Assembly (NCBI GenBank): GCA_038318385.1
Contig: JBBQCD010000003.1
Coordinates: 53,563 to 117,562, forward strand
From: Schlegelella_A sp038318385
Lineage (GTDB): Bacteria > Pseudomonadota > Gammaproteobacteria > Burkholderiales > Burkholderiaceae_C
Direction: 5' to 3'
DNA: 64,000 bases
Positions 37,501-45,863 of this stretch are shown in pieces (position 1 is the stretch's first letter; every line of letters begins with the position of its first letter). Below the pieces are notes generated by a model. The model was not told the DNA's origin. It searched no databases and saw nothing but the letters and a program-made list of their open reading frames with translations. Both the position numbers and the translations under genes were made by a program.

Positions 37501-38591
37501 GTCTCAAGTGCGGCATCGTCGGCCTGCCGAACGTCGGCAAGTCGACCCTCTTCAATGCCCTGACGAAGGCCGGAATCGCGGCCGAGAATTACCCGTTCTG
37601 CACGATCGAGCCGAACGTCGGCATCGTCGAGCTTCCCGACGCGAGACTGCAGGCGCTGGCCGCCATCGTCCAGCCGGAACGGATCGTGCCTGCGATCGTC
37701 GAGTTCGTCGACATCGCAGGGCTCGTCGCCGGAGCTTCCAAGGGCGAGGGCCTGGGCAACCAGTTCCTGGCCCACATCCGCGAGACCGACGCCATCGTCA
37801 ATGTCGTGCGCTGCTTCGACGACGAGAACGTGATCCACGTCGCCAACCGGATCGACCCGCTGGCCGACGTCGAGGTGATCCAGACCGAGCTCTGCCTGGC
37901 CGACATGGCCTCGTGCGAGAAGAGCCTGCAGCGCTACACCAAGGCCGCAAAGTCCGGCAACGACAAGGAAGCCGCCAAGCTCGTCGACGTCCTGTCGAAG
38001 TGCATGGGCGCATTGAACGAAGCCCGCCCTGTCCGTTCCGTCGCCTTCAGCAAGGAAGAACACGCCCTTCTGAAGCCGTACGGCTTCATCACCGCCAAAC
38101 CGGCGATGTTCGTCGCCAACGTCGACGAACGCGGCTTCGAGAACAATCCGCACCTCGACCGGCTGCGGGCGTTCGCCCAGTCGCAGAGCGCGCCGGTGGT
38201 CGCCATCTGCGCGAAGACCGAGGCGGAACTGGCCGACATGGACGACGCCGACCGTCAGCTGTTCCTCGAGGAGATGGGGCAGAGCGAGCCGGGCCTTAAC
38301 CGCCTGATCCGCGCGGCCTTCACGCTGCTCGGCCTGCAGACGTACTTCACCGCCGGCGTGAAGGAGGTGCGCGCCTGGACCATCCACGTCGGCGACACTG
38401 CGCCGCAGGCGGCCGGGGTCATTCACACCGATTTCGAGCGCGGCTTCATTCGTGCACAGACCATCGCTTTCGACGACTTCATCGCCTGCAAGGGCGAACA
38501 GCGCGCCAAGGAATCCGGAAAGATGCGCGCCGAGGGCAAGGAATACGTCGTCAAGGACGGCGATGTGCTGAATTTCCTGTTCAACGTCTGA
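37497..38591 (+). CDS. ychF: Redox-regulated ATPase YchF
   Basis: 364 residues, the normal length. The P-loop is GIVGLPNVGKSTLFNALTKA, and the next conserved elements are EFVDIAGLVAGASKGEGLGN and the YchF-specific C-terminal TGS domain (RAWTIHVGDTAPQAAGVIHT). YchF is an Obg-family protein that prefers ATP and acts in oxidative stress and translation start choice. Catalytic Gln of classic GTPases is replaced, as in the family. It probably continues the MOSC-EamA transcript. Confidence 0.97.
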   Translation: MSLKCGIVGLPNVGKSTLFNALTKAGIAAENYPFCTIEPNVGIVELPDARLQALAAIVQPERIVPAIVEFVDIAGLVAGASKGEGLGNQFLAHIRETDAIVNVVRCFDDENVIHVANRIDPLADVEVIQTELCLADMASCEKSLQRYTKAAKSGNDKEAAKLVDVLSKCMGALNEARPVRSVAFSKEEHALLKPYGFITAKPAMFVANVDERGFENNPHLDRLRAFAQSQSAPVVAICAKTEAELADMDDADRQLFLEEMGQSEPGLNRLIRAAFTLLGLQTYFTAGVKEVRAWTIHVGDTAPQAAGVIHTDFERGFIRAQTIAFDDFIACKGEQRAKESGKMRAEGKEYVVKDGDVLNFLFNV

Positions 38592-38723
38592 ATCGCACGG
38601 CATGCCCGCGCTGCCCCGCCGGCGGCGCGTAAATTGCGTGCCTGCGGTGGTAGTCTGCCGGCCTCGTGCGGATCTCGGGCCGAAATTGCGGGCAACGGGG
38701 CCCGGACGTTGCAGGGACATCAT

Positions 38724-41700
38724 TTGGCGCTCGTCATCCCCAGCTCGGTTTCCGCGCGCCGGAACGTTCCGGAGAACTGGCGCGTCGCGTTCGCCCTCAC
38801 CGCACTGGCAAGCGCAGTCGCCGGTTGGGCCGCCTCGCTGCTGGCCATTCCTCCCGGGTTCGCGTCGCCGATCGATCCGGCAGCAGGCATCGCCCTGGCC
38901 AGCCTGCTGGTCTATGGCCGCCGGATGTTGCCGGCGATCGTGGTCGGCTCCCTGTGCGCCGCGCTCGTCGCGCCGAGCATGCACGGACTGCCGATGGGCG
39001 CTGCCGTCGGATTGGCGGTGCTGTTCGCGTTCGGTGCGGCACTCCAGGCATTCGTCGGCGCAACGCTGATCCGGCGCGGCATCGGCGAGCCGCTGACGCT
39101 GGCCGAGCCGGCCGATGTCGGCCTGTTCTTCGGGGCCGGTCTCGTCGCCAGCTTCGTCAGCGCCGGCTTCATGACGCTCGTGGTCGACCTCACGCACGCC
39201 GTTCCGCGCGAGGCGTTGCCGATGACCGGGGCGATCTGGTGGCTCGGCGACCTGTTCGGCATGCTGGTCGTGGCCCCTGCCCTTCTGACCCTCATCGGAC
39301 GTCCGCGCGATGCCTGGGCGCCGCGCCGGCTCACGATCGGCCTGGCGATGGTGCTGGTGGCGACGTTCCTCGCCGCCGGCATCGCGCAGGTCGTGATCTG
39401 GAATTCGGAGCGGACCCGGGCGACCTTTCAGCGCGACGCGACAAGCGCCTCACTGGCGCTCGAAGCGCAGTTGCAGGAACCGCTGCATGCGCTGGAGGCG
39501 TTGCGCGGTGCGCTCACGGTTTCGCGCGATCCGACCCGCGCCGAGGTCCAGTTGGCGACCAAGAGCTGGCTCGACGGCGGCGGCCTTCGGGCGATGGGCT
39601 GGAGCGAGCGCGTCCGCGATTCGGATGTGGCCGCGTACGAGGCCCGCATTCGAAACGACGGCTCCCCGGGCTTCCGCGTCTTCGATCGGGACCCGGCACG
39701 CAACCCGGCCAACTCGCCGGGGGCTTCAACCGCATCGCGCGAGGTCATGGCGATCCGCTTCATCGAGCCTTTGGCCGCGAACGCCGAGGCGCTGGGTGTC
39801 AACGCCCTCTCGATTCCCGCGGCGCGGGGCGCGATCGAATCGGCCCGTCGCACCGGACGCCCGGCGGCCACGAGCGGCTTTCGCCTCACCCAGCAGCTCG
39901 GAACCCAGTTCGGGGTCGTCATCTACCAGGCGATCTATGAAGGCAATCCGGCGACGGCCCTGGAGCGAGACGCCGCGACGCGAGGGGTCGCCTTCGTCAC
40001 GCTCGACATGGATCGGCAGATGGAGCAACTCGCGCCGCAACTGGCGCGCTATCTCACCGTCTGTGTCGTCGACACCGACGCGGGCGCCAGCCACCGCCGT
40101 CTCACCGGCCCGGAGGGTTGCGAGATCGAGGAAGGTGCGCTGTTGCAGGTGCGCGCCCTCGCCTACGCGGGTCGGCAATGGGACGTGCGCGTCTTCTCTC
40201 GCGCGCAGGATCTTCCGCCGCCCTTCAACGGCAATGCCTGGCTTTTTTCGCTGATCAGCCTCTTCGCCACGGCCCTGCTCGGCGCCTTCCTGCTGACGGT
40301 CACCGGTCGAACGCGGCGCATCGAGATCGCCGTGCGCCAGCGGACCGCAGCGCTCGAGGCCGAGGTCGGCGAGCGCGAGATCGCCGAAGCGGCCCTGCGC
40401 GACAGCGAACAGCGCTTTCGCAACATCCTCGACAACGTGCCGATCGGCGTGATCTACACGAACCTTGCCGGCGACGTGATCCAGGCCAATCCCCGCTTCT
40501 GCGAATTGACTGGATACACCGAGAGCGAACTGCTGACGCTGAGCCTCACCGACTGCACCCATCCGGAAGACGCGGCGCAGGAAATCGAGATGGCCGAGCA
40601 GCTGGTGCAAGGCAACATCCCGATGTACCGGCGCAACAAGCGCTACATCCGCAAGGAGGGCACCACGGTCTGGGTGCAGTCGACGGTGTCGCTGCTGCGC
40701 GACTCCCAGAATCATCCCTGGCGCATCGTCGGCGTCGTCGAGGACATCACCGAACACCTGCGGCTCGAGGAGGCCGAGCATGCGCGCGAGGCGGCGGAGG
40801 CCTCGAACCGGGCCAAGAGCGAGTTCCTCTCGCGGATGAGCCACGAACTGCGCACGCCGCTGAACGCGATGCTGGGGTTCGCGCAACTCCTCGAGCTCGA
40901 CCAGCGCCATCCCCTGACCGAGGCCCAGCGGCCGTGGGTCGTGCAGATCCAGCAAGCCGGCTGGCACCTGCTGGAAATGATCAACGACGTGCTCGACCTG
41001 TCGCGGATCGAGTCGGGCAACCTGCGGCTGCAGACCGACACACTGAACCTGACGGACCTTCTGGAGGCGACGGTCGGCATGGTCGCCGGCGAAGCGCAGG
41101 CGCGCGGCATCGCGATCTCCCAGGACTTCGGCCCCGGCACCACCGCCCTCCTGGGCGACGCGACGCGGGTCAAGCAGATCCTGACGAACCTGCTGAGCAA
41201 CGCGGTCAAGTACAACTGCGACGCCGGTCGGATCCACATCGCCACCCGCATCACTGCACATGACGTCGTCGAGATCGCCGTCACCGACACCGGCCTGGGC
41301 ATGACCGCGGAACAGATGAACGCGCTGTTCCAGCCGTTCAACCGCCTCGGCAGGGAGCGCAGCGCGAACCACCAGGGCACCGGCATCGGACTGGTCATCA
41401 GCCAGCGGCTGGCCGAGCTGATGGGCGGCTCGCTCAAGGCCAAGAGCGTGGCCGGCCAGGGGTCGTCCTTCATCCTGACCCTGCCCCGGGCGCTGGATCC
41501 AGACACCGTGCGCTCCGATCTCGATCTGCTGGAAACCGCTCCTGCCGACTATCACCGGCGGGTCGTGCACTACGTCGAGGACAACGAGACCAACGTCGAG
41601 GTGATGCGCGGAATCCTCGCGCAGCGTCCGCAGGTGCAGATGGCCGTCTCGGTCACCGGCCTCGACGGCCTGGCGGCGGTCCGGTCGCAGCGTCCCGACC

Positions 41701-41942
41701 TGATCCTGCTCGACATGCACCTCCCGGACATCAGCGGCTTGGAGCTGCTGCGTCATCTGAAATCCGACGCCCGTACAGCGAACATTCCGATCATCGTCGT
41801 CTCGGCCGATGCGCTGGCCCAGCAGATCAACGAGGCACTCGACGCCGGTGCGGAGCGCTACCTCACGAAGCCGGTCAGCGTCGGTGAACTTCTGGCGGTG
41901 CTGGACGATCTCCTGGAGCGTGTTGATACGGGCTTCAGTTGA
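38724..41942 (+). CDS. MASE1-CHASE-PAS hybrid sensor histidine kinase
   Basis: About 1072 residues. No ATG is available; a TTG at 38724 preceded by AGGGAC is chosen, with TTG 38709 as alternative. An eight-helix MASE1-type domain covers residues about 10-230, a periplasmic CHASE-like domain about 250-490, and a further helix about 506-526. PAS (from 562, EQRFRNILDNVPIGVIYTN), HisKA (phospho-His 707 in MSHELRTPLNAML), HATPase (N box near 826, later GTGIGLVISQRLAELMG) and a C-terminal receiver (phospho-Asp 997 in LILLDMHLPD) follow. It senses an unknown extracellular or membrane signal; no partner regulator gene is adjacent. Confidence 0.9.
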   Translation: MALVIPSSVSARRNVPENWRVAFALTALASAVAGWAASLLAIPPGFASPIDPAAGIALASLLVYGRRMLPAIVVGSLCAALVAPSMHGLPMGAAVGLAVLFAFGAALQAFVGATLIRRGIGEPLTLAEPADVGLFFGAGLVASFVSAGFMTLVVDLTHAVPREALPMTGAIWWLGDLFGMLVVAPALLTLIGRPRDAWAPRRLTIGLAMVLVATFLAAGIAQVVIWNSERTRATFQRDATSASLALEAQLQEPLHALEALRGALTVSRDPTRAEVQLATKSWLDGGGLRAMGWSERVRDSDVAAYEARIRNDGSPGFRVFDRDPARNPANSPGASTASREVMAIRFIEPLAANAEALGVNALSIPAARGAIESARRTGRPAATSGFRLTQQLGTQFGVVIYQAIYEGNPATALERDAATRGVAFVTLDMDRQMEQLAPQLARYLTVCVVDTDAGASHRRLTGPEGCEIEEGALLQVRALAYAGRQWDVRVFSRAQDLPPPFNGNAWLFSLISLFATALLGAFLLTVTGRTRRIEIAVRQRTAALEAEVGEREIAEAALRDSEQRFRNILDNVPIGVIYTNLAGDVIQANPRFCELTGYTESELLTLSLTDCTHPEDAAQEIEMAEQLVQGNIPMYRRNKRYIRKEGTTVWVQSTVSLLRDSQNHPWRIVGVVEDITEHLRLEEAEHAREAAEASNRAKSEFLSRMSHELRTPLNAMLGFAQLLELDQRHPLTEAQRPWVVQIQQAGWHLLEMINDVLDLSRIESGNLRLQTDTLNLTDLLEATVGMVAGEAQARGIAISQDFGPGTTALLGDATRVKQILTNLLSNAVKYNCDAGRIHIATRITAHDVVEIAVTDTGLGMTAEQMNALFQPFNRLGRERSANHQGTGIGLVISQRLAELMGGSLKAKSVAGQGSSFILTLPRALDPDTVRSDLDLLETAPADYHRRVVHYVEDNETNVEVMRGILAQRPQVQMAVSVTGLDGLAAVRSQRPDLILLDMHLPDISGLELLRHLKSDARTANIPIIVVSADALAQQINEALDAGAERYLTKPVSVGELLAVLDDLLERVDTGFS

Positions 41943-41982
41943 AAAGCGTGCAAGGTAGCGCTTTGATCGTCACTCGATCTAA

Positions 41983-42010
41983 AGTGAGCGAATGCTCACT
42001 GCTAATTTTT
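41983..42010 (+). terminator. Hairpin after the hybrid kinase gene
   Basis: AGTGAGC and GCTCACT form a perfect 7-bp stem with a GAAT loop, and five T residues follow seven bases later. It lies 41 bases after the kinase stop. The distance to the T run is longer than ideal, so it may be a weak terminator or an operator. Confidence 0.5.
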
Positions 42011-42047
42011 GCGGCGTGCAACAGTCGGCTTGACGCGGTAGTGGCTT

Positions 42048-42074
42048 TAAGCACTCCCCTGGGTCGAGTGCTAA
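42048..42074 (+). promoter_or_regulatory. CIRCE element (HrcA operator) upstream of rpoH
   Basis: TAAGCACTC and GAGTGCTAA are separated by exactly nine bases. The CIRCE consensus is TTAGCACTC-N9-GAGTGCTAA, so only one of 18 arm bases differs (A for T at the second position of the left arm). The element ends 42 bases before the rpoH start codon. A TAAGAT at 42072-42077 overlaps the right arm and could be the -10 box, so bound HrcA would block it. Confidence 0.85.
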
Positions 42075-42082
42075 GATGAATG

Positions 42083-42109
42083 GAACCAAAGGGGTTAACC
42101 CGTATCTGA
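42083..42109 (+). promoter_or_regulatory. Possible sigma-E-type promoter before rpoH
   Basis: GAACCA at 42083-42088 and TCTGA at 42105-42109 are 16 bases apart, resembling GGAACTT-N16-TCTGA of RpoE promoters; E. coli rpoH has such a promoter (P3). The predicted start would fall only one or two bases before the ATG, giving a leaderless message, which lowers confidence. Confidence 0.3.
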
Positions 42110-42116
42110 CTGGGAC

Positions 42117-43031
42117 ATGAACAAAACCGCTGCTCTCACCCTTCGCGACCCTTGGGCGCTGGTGCCGTCGCTCGGCAACCTCGACGCCTACATCACCGCC
42201 GTCAACCGCATTCCGCTGCTCACGCAGGAAGAGGAAACCCGGTTCGCGACGCGCCTGCAACAGCACGGCGACCTCGATGCCGCCGGAAAGCTGGTGCTGT
42301 CTCACCTGCGGCTGGTGGTTTCCATCTCGCGCAAGTACCTGGGCTACGGGCTGCCTCACGGTGACCTGATCCAGGAAGGCAACGTCGGCCTGATGAAAGC
42401 CGTGAAGCGCTTCGATCCGAACCAGGGCGTGCGCCTGGTCAGCTATGCCATGCACTGGATCAAGGCCGAGATCCACGAATACATCCTGAAGAACTGGCGC
42501 ATGGTCAAGGTCGCGACGACCAAGGCCCAGCGCAAGCTGTTCTTCAACCTGCGCTCGATGAAGCAGAGCATGAAGGAAGATGCGGCCGACCACGACACCC
42601 ACCGCTCGACGCTCACGCAGTCCGAGGTCGACACCCTGGCGCGCACGCTCAATGTCAAGCGCGAGGAAGTGCTGGAGATGGAAACGCGCCTCTCGGGTGG
42701 CGACGTCGCGCTCGAGCCGCAGACCGACGACGGCGACGAGAGCTATGCGCCGATTGCCTACCTCGCCGACGACGCGAGCGAGCCGAGCCGGGTGATCGAA
42801 GCGAAGAACCGCGACTGGCTGGCCGGGGACGGGATCGCCCTGGCTCTCGACGCGCTCGACGCGCGCAGCCGCCGCATCGTCGAAGAGCGTTGGCTCAAGG
42901 TCAACGACGACAGCTCCGGCGGCATGACCCTGCACGACCTCGCCGACGAGTACGGTGTCAGCGCGGAGCGGATTCGTCAGATCGAGGTCGCGGCGATGAA
43001 GAAGATGCGCAAGGCGCTGGCCACCACCTGA
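42117..43031 (+). CDS. rpoH: RNA polymerase heat-shock sigma factor RpoH (sigma-32)
   Basis: 304 residues, slightly longer than E. coli RpoH (284). Region 1.2/2.1 begins LGNLDAYITAVNRIPLL, region 2.4 holds AMHWIKAEIHEYILKNWRMV, the RpoH box is QRKLFFNLRSMKQSM, and region 4.2 ends EYGVSAERIRQIEVAAMKKM. It directs RNA polymerase to chaperone and protease promoters after heat stress. A CIRCE element and a possible sigma-E promoter lie upstream. A hairpin terminator follows. The gene is convergent with the oxidase assembly operon. Confidence 0.97.
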   Translation: MNKTAALTLRDPWALVPSLGNLDAYITAVNRIPLLTQEEETRFATRLQQHGDLDAAGKLVLSHLRLVVSISRKYLGYGLPHGDLIQEGNVGLMKAVKRFDPNQGVRLVSYAMHWIKAEIHEYILKNWRMVKVATTKAQRKLFFNLRSMKQSMKEDAADHDTHRSTLTQSEVDTLARTLNVKREEVLEMETRLSGGDVALEPQTDDGDESYAPIAYLADDASEPSRVIEAKNRDWLAGDGIALALDALDARSRRIVEERWLKVNDDSSGGMTLHDLADEYGVSAERIRQIEVAAMKKMRKALATT

Positions 43032-43054
43032 GCGGTGGCGATGCAGTCAGCAAG

Positions 43055-43080
43055 GCGGCCTCCAGGGGCCGCTTTTTTTT
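43055..43080 (+). terminator. Rho-independent terminator of rpoH
   Basis: GCGGCC and GGCCGC form a 6-bp GC stem around a TCCAGG loop, followed directly by eight T residues. It starts 24 bases after the rpoH stop. Confidence 0.9.
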
Positions 43081-43128
43081 GTCCTGGCCGCCCTCCGGCA
43101 GGCAGCCCGCCGGGACGTGGCCCCGCCT

Positions 43129-43773
43129 TCACCCCGGAGATCGGAGCAGCGCCTTGAGGTCTTCCGTGAGGGCCGCCTTGTCGCCCCCGTAGCGCACGAA
43201 CAGCCGCACCTTGCCGGCGGGGTCGAGCACATACGAGGCGGCGGTGTGGTCCATGGTGTAGCTGCCCGGCGTCTTGCCGTCGACCTTCGCGTAGAAGACC
43301 TTGAACTCCTTGGCCGCGGCGGCCGTCTGCTCCAGAGAGCCCCGCAACGCGACGAAGCTCGGATCGAAACTCGCGACGTAGTTCTTCAGGACCTCGGGCG
43401 TGTCGCGCTCAGGATCGACCGTCACGAAGACTCCCTGGATGCGATCGCCGTCGGCACCCAGTGATTTCTTCACCTCCGCCAGCTCGGCCATCGTCGTCGG
43501 GCAGACGTCCGGGCACTGGGTATAGCCGAAGAAGAGCACGGTCACCTTGCCCTTGAAGTCGTCGAGCGTGCGCGTGCGTCCGTCGACATCCGGCAGGGCG
43601 AGGGTGCGCCCGAAATCGGCACCGGTGATGTCGACGTTGCGGAACTGCGGCGCGGAAGGACTTGTGATGCGATCGCACCCGCCGAGCGCGACCGCCGATG
43701 CGAGCAACAGGTACACGCCCGAAGCGAGAAGTGCCCGGCGCAGGCGGCTCGACGGGATGCTCACGGAAGGCAC
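43129..43773 (-). CDS. SCO1/SenC family copper chaperone for cytochrome oxidase
   Basis: 214 residues from a GTG that shares one base with the ctaB stop; a second GTG three codons later is equally possible. The N-terminus is a lipoprotein-type signal (LLLASAVALGGC). The thioredoxin fold has the copper-binding FFGYTQCPDVCPTTMAEL and the distal His in YTMDHTAASYVLDP. SCO proteins deliver copper to the CuA centre of subunit II outside the cytoplasmic membrane, which fits its place at the end of the oxidase gene cluster. Confidence 0.93.
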   Translation of the reverse strand: MPSVSIPSSRLRRALLASGVYLLLASAVALGGCDRITSPSAPQFRNVDITGADFGRTLALPDVDGRTRTLDDFKGKVTVLFFGYTQCPDVCPTTMAELAEVKKSLGADGDRIQGVFVTVDPERDTPEVLKNYVASFDPSFVALRGSLEQTAAAAKEFKVFYAKVDGKTPGSYTMDHTAASYVLDPAGKVRLFVRYGGDKAALTEDLKALLRSPG

Positions 43774-44687
43774 TAGAGCCACAGCCCGATGTAATGATCC
43801 ACCAGCAGCGCGGCGAACAGCGCGGCGAGGTAGACGATCGAGAAACGGAACGTGCGCCGGGCCAGGGCATCGGAGTAGCTGCGCCACAGGCGCCACGCGT
43901 AGCCCGAGAACATCGCACCCAGGACCAGCGCCGCGGCGAGGTAGACGACGCCGCTCATGCCGTACACGTAGGGCAGCAGCGCGGCGGCGAACAGCACCAG
44001 CGTGTAGAGAAAGACGTGCAGGCGCGTGAACTCGTTGCCGTGAGTGATCGGCAGCATCGGCAGGCCGGCCCTGCGATAGTCCTCGGCCCGGTACAGCGCC
44101 AGGGCCCAGAAGTGCGGCGGGGTCCAGAGGAAGATGATCAGGAACATCACGCAGGCCTCGGGGCCGACCTCGCCCCGCATGGCGGCCCAGCCGAGGACCG
44201 GGGGCATCGCACCCGACGCACCACCGATGACGATGTTCTGCGGCGTCAGCGGCTTCAGAAGCACGGTGTAGATGACCGCATAGCCGACGAAGGTGGCAAA
44301 GGTCAGCCACATCGTCAGCGGATTCACGGCCACCCACAGCAATGCACTGCCGGCGGCAAACAGCAGCGCGGAGAACAGCAGCGTGCTCGCGGTGGTCAGC
44401 TCGCCGGTGGCCGAGGGGCGCCACGCGGTGCGCCGCATCCGCGAATCGATCTGCTGCTCGACCAGACAGTTGAAGGCCGCCGCCGCCGCGGCGACGAGCC
44501 AGATGCCGACGGTCGCGGAGATCGCGGTCTTCCAGTCCGGCAGGCCCGGCGACGCCATCAGCATGCCGATGACGGCGCAGAACACGATCAGCTGGACGAC
44601 CCGCGGCTTGGTCAGCGCATGAAATTGCCCGAGCCGCGTGATCAGCGCCACGCTGTCGGATGGGGGGCGGATGACGGAATCGGACAT
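43773..44687 (-). CDS. ctaB: Protoheme IX farnesyltransferase
   Basis: 304 residues, nine membrane helices. The UbiA-family aspartate motif NCLVEQQIDSRMRRTAWRP and second motif YRAEDYRRAGLPML are present, and the start FHALTKPRVVQLIVFCAVIG is typical. It attaches a farnesyl chain to haem b to give haem O, which CtaA then oxidises to haem A for the aa3 oxidase. It follows ctaA after 24 bases and overlaps the SCO gene. Confidence 0.96.
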   Translation of the reverse strand: MSDSVIRPPSDSVALITRLGQFHALTKPRVVQLIVFCAVIGMLMASPGLPDWKTAISATVGIWLVAAAAAAFNCLVEQQIDSRMRRTAWRPSATGELTTASTLLFSALLFAAGSALLWVAVNPLTMWLTFATFVGYAVIYTVLLKPLTPQNIVIGGASGAMPPVLGWAAMRGEVGPEACVMFLIIFLWTPPHFWALALYRAEDYRRAGLPMLPITHGNEFTRLHVFLYTLVLFAAALLPYVYGMSGVVYLAAALVLGAMFSGYAWRLWRSYSDALARRTFRFSIVYLAALFAALLVDHYIGLWL

Positions 44688-44711
44688 CGAAAAATCGGGG
44701 AGCCCTGGATT

Positions 44712-45863
44712 CTACGAAGCGGCCTTCGCCGACACGTTCGCGTGGCCGCCGGCGCCGGGCCGGCTCCGTCCTTTCGCCGTGCGCGCCAGCACCATCGTCA
44801 GCAGGACGGCCAGCGCAGCGGCACCGCCGGTGTGCCCGACCGCGGCCGCCAGCGGCCACCCGAGGACGACGTTGGAGAGCCCGGTGGCGAACTGCCACAG
44901 TGCCACCGCAACCAGCAGCCACGCCCAGCGCCGGCCTTGCGGCGTGGAACTGCGCCACAAGCGCCAGGCCAGCAAGGCGATTGCCACGAAGACGACGCCG
45001 GCGCCGATGCGGTGAGTCACATGGATGGCGGTCAGCGCTGCGAAGGGCAGATAGCTGCCATCGGCGCCGAGTCCCAGACCCCGCCAGAGCCGAAAGCCGG
45101 CGCTGAAGTCCATCGGCGGCCACCACGCCCCCTGGCAGGTCGGGAAATCTCGGCAGGCCAGCACCGCGTAGTTGGTGCTGACCCAACCCCCCAGGGCGAT
45201 CTGCGCGAGGGCCAGCAGCGCCACCAGCCAAACCCCGGCACGCAGCGCCCGGGCAAGCCCGATCGAAGGCGCTGGCTCGACCGGCCGGGCCTGTACCGCC
45301 AGCAGCACCAGCAGGCCGATCCCGCCCAGCAGGTGGAGCGTGACGATCGCCGGGTACAGCTTCATCGTCACCGTCAGTGCACCGAAGGCGCCTTGAAGGC
45401 AGACCCAGACCAGTGTGACCGTGGCCCACCATGGAGACATGCGCGCCAGGCCTCGCCGCGCGGCAACCCAGCTGGCGACGGCGAGGACCGTGATCAGCGC
45501 GCCGACAGCCGTCGCCAGGTAGCGGTGCGTCATCTCGACCCACGCCTTGCCGTGGGTGACAGGCCCGGTCGGCGTTGCGGCCTGGGCGGATGCGATGTGC
45601 GGCGCCGCGCCGGCCGGCGACGCGCTGCCGTAGCAACCGGGCCAGTCCGGGCAGCCGAGTCCGGAGTCGGTGAGGCGCGTGAAGGCTCCGAACAGGACGA
45701 GATCGAAGGTCAGGAACAGCGTGACCCAGGTGAGCGCCCGGATCCGACCACCTGCGGCCGTGCGCGAACGGCGCCAGGCCCATGCCAGCGGCAGCAGCGC
45801 CAGCGCCAGGCCGACGACGAGGATCGCCGCCAGCGGCGCCAGGTCGTACGGTGCAGGGGTCAT
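44712..45863 (-). CDS. ctaA: Haem A synthase (COX15/CtaA)
   Basis: 383 residues with eight membrane helices in two four-helix halves. Paired histidines expected for haem binding appear in VEMTHRYLATAVG and AIHVTHRIGAGVVF. A Cys pair occurs in the extracytoplasmic loop (LACRDFPTCQGAWWP) and another in GLGCPDWPGCYGS, as in the two-cysteine CtaA types. It oxidises haem O to haem A. The first bases overlap the upstream gene's stop (ATGA). Confidence 0.95.
   Translation of the reverse strand: MTPAPYDLAPLAAILVVGLALALLPLAWAWRRSRTAAGGRIRALTWVTLFLTFDLVLFGAFTRLTDSGLGCPDWPGCYGSASPAGAAPHIASAQAATPTGPVTHGKAWVEMTHRYLATAVGALITVLAVASWVAARRGLARMSPWWATVTLVWVCLQGAFGALTVTMKLYPAIVTLHLLGGIGLLVLLAVQARPVEPAPSIGLARALRAGVWLVALLALAQIALGGWVSTNYAVLACRDFPTCQGAWWPPMDFSAGFRLWRGLGLGADGSYLPFAALTAIHVTHRIGAGVVFVAIALLAWRLWRSSTPQGRRWAWLLVAVALWQFATGLSNVVLGWPLAAAVGHTGGAAALAVLLTMVLARTAKGRSRPGAGGHANVSAKAAS

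Noticed and set aside
42030..42035. TTGACG as a -35 box for rpoH
   Set aside because: No -10-like hexamer lies 16-18 bases downstream; the sequence there is the left arm of the CIRCE element.
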